From Treponemataceae bacterium (lineage in GTDB: Bacteria; Spirochaetota; Spirochaetia; Treponematales; Treponemataceae): DNA of 33,523 nucleotides. The notes under the pieces are model-generated. The model worked only from the letters and a program-made list of their open reading frames with translations. It had not been told where the DNA came from and ran no database searches. Each line of letters starts with the position of its first letter. The stretch's first letter is position 1. This document shows, one piece after another, positions 32,262 to 33,523 of this stretch. The position numbers and the translations under genes were made by a program. The stretch covers positions 1 through 33,523 of the forward strand of contig JAKSTS010000007.1 in the NCBI GenBank assembly GCA_024402455.1, in the 5' to 3' direction.

Positions 32262-33464
32262 TTGTTACAGTTATCATTCGTTAATTACAGAAAAGGTTCC
32301 TACATTTTAGTAGAGGGAAAACCAGATTCAAGCAAATTTTTTATCATACAAAGCGGACAAGCTCAATGTGTTCGTGAGATTGATTTTTCGTCTACCCCAA
32401 AATCGAACATATTAGGACCTGGCGACTTTGTTGGCGTTATTCCATGTATGTCAAACCACAACCAGATTGAATCTGTTGTCGCCCTTACAGATCTTGTAGT
32501 AATTTCTGTAAAAAGAGACCAGTACCCTGAACTCATTCAAAAAAATACCCCTGTTGCTTTAAAGATTATCCGAGTTTTTGCTGCACGAATGCGCGAAATG
32601 AATGAAACGCTTTTAAAAATGGCGCTTCAAAAAGAGTCTAATAACACAGCATCACAGCTTTATAACATTGCTGTTTATTATGATGATGCAAAAGAAATTG
32701 ATGCAGCAACTTATGCATATTATCAATATTTAAAAACGCATCCGACAGGAAAGCAGGCAGAAACAGCAAAAAAACGTTTCGTAATGCTTCAGCAGCGTTC
32801 AAAAGCTGTTTATCTTGAACCAAAAGATGAAATGATTCGTGAATATCCGCAGGGCACAATGGTTTTTGCAGAAACCCAGAGCGGACAGGATATGTACATC
32901 ATTCAGGAAGGACAGGTTAAGATTACAAAAATCATCGACAACAAAGAAGTTGTTCTTGCAGTACTCAAAAAAGGCGACTTTTTCGGTGAAATGGCGCTTC
33001 TTGAAAACCTGCCGCGTTCTGCATCAGCAATTGCACACGAAAAATGCAAGCTGATGGTCATCAACCGAAAGAACTTTGACCAGATGGTTTCTACACAGGC
33101 ACAGATGATTTCAAGATTGACGACAACATTAGCAGAACGCCTTTGGTCTATGTACCGACAGGTTACAAATACACGTCTTACAGATCCACTCGGCAAGCTT
33201 TATGACATGCTTGCTTTGGAAATTGAAAAACAGCGGCTGCCGCTTTCAGAATCTTCACCGACATCGCTTCAGCTTGATATTTCTCCACAGGAACTTGCAA
33301 ACATGTGTGCAATTCCGCCGAACGAGCAGTATACAACACTGGACCTTTTTGAAAGAGAACAGCGCGTAAGAGTTATCCGCAACAAACTGTTTGTACCAGA
33401 CTGTCTTGAGATTATTAAGCATGCTGCATATTACCGCAAGCAGAAAGCAACAAAAAACAAGTAA
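32262..33464 (+). CDS. Double cyclic-nucleotide-binding-domain protein with TPR linker and degenerate Crp-type C-terminus
   Basis: A 400-aa cytosolic protein. Residues ~5-115 form a first cNMP-binding β-barrel (GSYILVEGKPDSSKFFIIQSGQAQCV) whose phosphate-binding cassette is not conserved (GDFVGVIPCMSNHNQIESV). Residues ~130-175 look like a TPR hairpin (ASQLYNIAVYYDDAKEIDAATYAYYQYLKTHP). A second barrel follows (~185-300) with a canonical cassette, FFGEMALLENLPRSASAIA. The last ~90 residues (LDISPQELANMCAIPPNEQYTTLDLFEREQRVRVIRNKLFV) resemble a worn Crp winged helix. It probably senses cAMP, c-di-AMP or a related ligand and may be a regulator or protein-binding switch. Start is TTG 32262, backed by Shine-Dalgarno GAGAGGG. 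Position near murB/cysS/σ24 matches my memory of T. pallidum TP0089. Confidence 0.88.
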   Translation: MLQLSFVNYRKGSYILVEGKPDSSKFFIIQSGQAQCVREIDFSSTPKSNILGPGDFVGVIPCMSNHNQIESVVALTDLVVISVKRDQYPELIQKNTPVALKIIRVFAARMREMNETLLKMALQKESNNTASQLYNIAVYYDDAKEIDAATYAYYQYLKTHPTGKQAETAKKRFVMLQQRSKAVYLEPKDEMIREYPQGTMVFAETQSGQDMYIIQEGQVKITKIIDNKEVVLAVLKKGDFFGEMALLENLPRSASAIAHEKCKLMVINRKNFDQMVSTQAQMISRLTTTLAERLWSMYRQVTNTRLTDPLGKLYDMLALEIEKQRLPLSESSPTSLQLDISPQELANMCAIPPNEQYTTLDLFEREQRVRVIRNKLFVPDCLEIIKHAAYYRKQKATKNK

Positions 33465-33523
33465 TATTCTCTGCAAAAAAGTTGTAGTTTGAGCTTTAAA
33501 CACCGATAATCGAAGTATGAAAT

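Overview
The window is AT-rich bacterial DNA from a spirochaete, most likely a gut or oral-type Treponema. Four things point there. A σ24 gene, cysS, murB and a double cyclic-nucleotide-binding protein lie together in an order I remember from the T. pallidum TP0089-TP0092 region. An Rpn-family nuclease sits at the left edge. Several lipoproteins have spirochaete-style permissive lipoboxes. One well-conserved protein of unknown function looks spirochaete-restricted to me. The arginine and citramalate genes argue for a free-living or gut commensal species rather than the reduced T. pallidum. No database search was possible, so genus and names rest on recognition of sequence motifs.

Layout. 1-1226: the 3' part of an Rpn nuclease gene, then about 550 bp of non-coding DNA packed with inverted repeats. 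1227-4417 (minus): a three-gene ECF vitamin-type transporter (S component, fused double ATPase, T component); the S gene carries an apparent one-base frameshift. 4510-5598 (minus): a secreted protein of unknown function. 5656-7431 (minus): a radical SAM protein with a probable B12-binding domain. 7613-13223 (minus): argC-argJ-argB-argD followed by asnA, ending in a good terminator. 13647-15900 (plus): a small lipoprotein, the conserved unknown protein, and an XRE-cupin regulator overlapping it. 15945-18477 (minus): citramalate synthase and RadC. 18566-21900 (plus): a glucosaminidase lipoprotein and an MsbA-like ABC exporter. 22060-25201 (minus): a HAD phosphatase, a stand-alone TrpB2-type enzyme and an archaeal-type UMP kinase. 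25334-28258 (minus): a σ24 operon (sigma, zinc anti-sigma, and a membrane-anchored transglutaminase-fold protein lacking its catalytic cysteine). 28850-30466 (minus) cysS and 30608-31537 (plus) murB are divergent. 32262-33464 (plus): the double cyclic-nucleotide-binding protein.

How the genes fit together. ArgC, ArgJ, ArgB and ArgD form the recycling acetyl-ornithine route; ArgJ makes a separate ArgA unnecessary. AsnA adds asparagine and CimA feeds isoleucine synthesis from pyruvate. MurB, the glucosaminidase lipoprotein and possibly the σ24 operon concern the envelope. The most noteworthy signals are: (i) four genes with an extended -10 element (TGnTAnAnT-like) only 6-8 nt before the start codon and no Shine-Dalgarno, suggesting leaderless mRNAs; (ii) the frameshifted ECF S component; (iii) the σ24 / anti-sigma / Cys-less transglutaminase operon; (iv) a perfect 15-bp-arm palindrome over the start of the TrpB2 transcript; (v) the hairpin-rich region after rpn. 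No rRNA, tRNA, CRISPR array or complete insertion sequence was seen.
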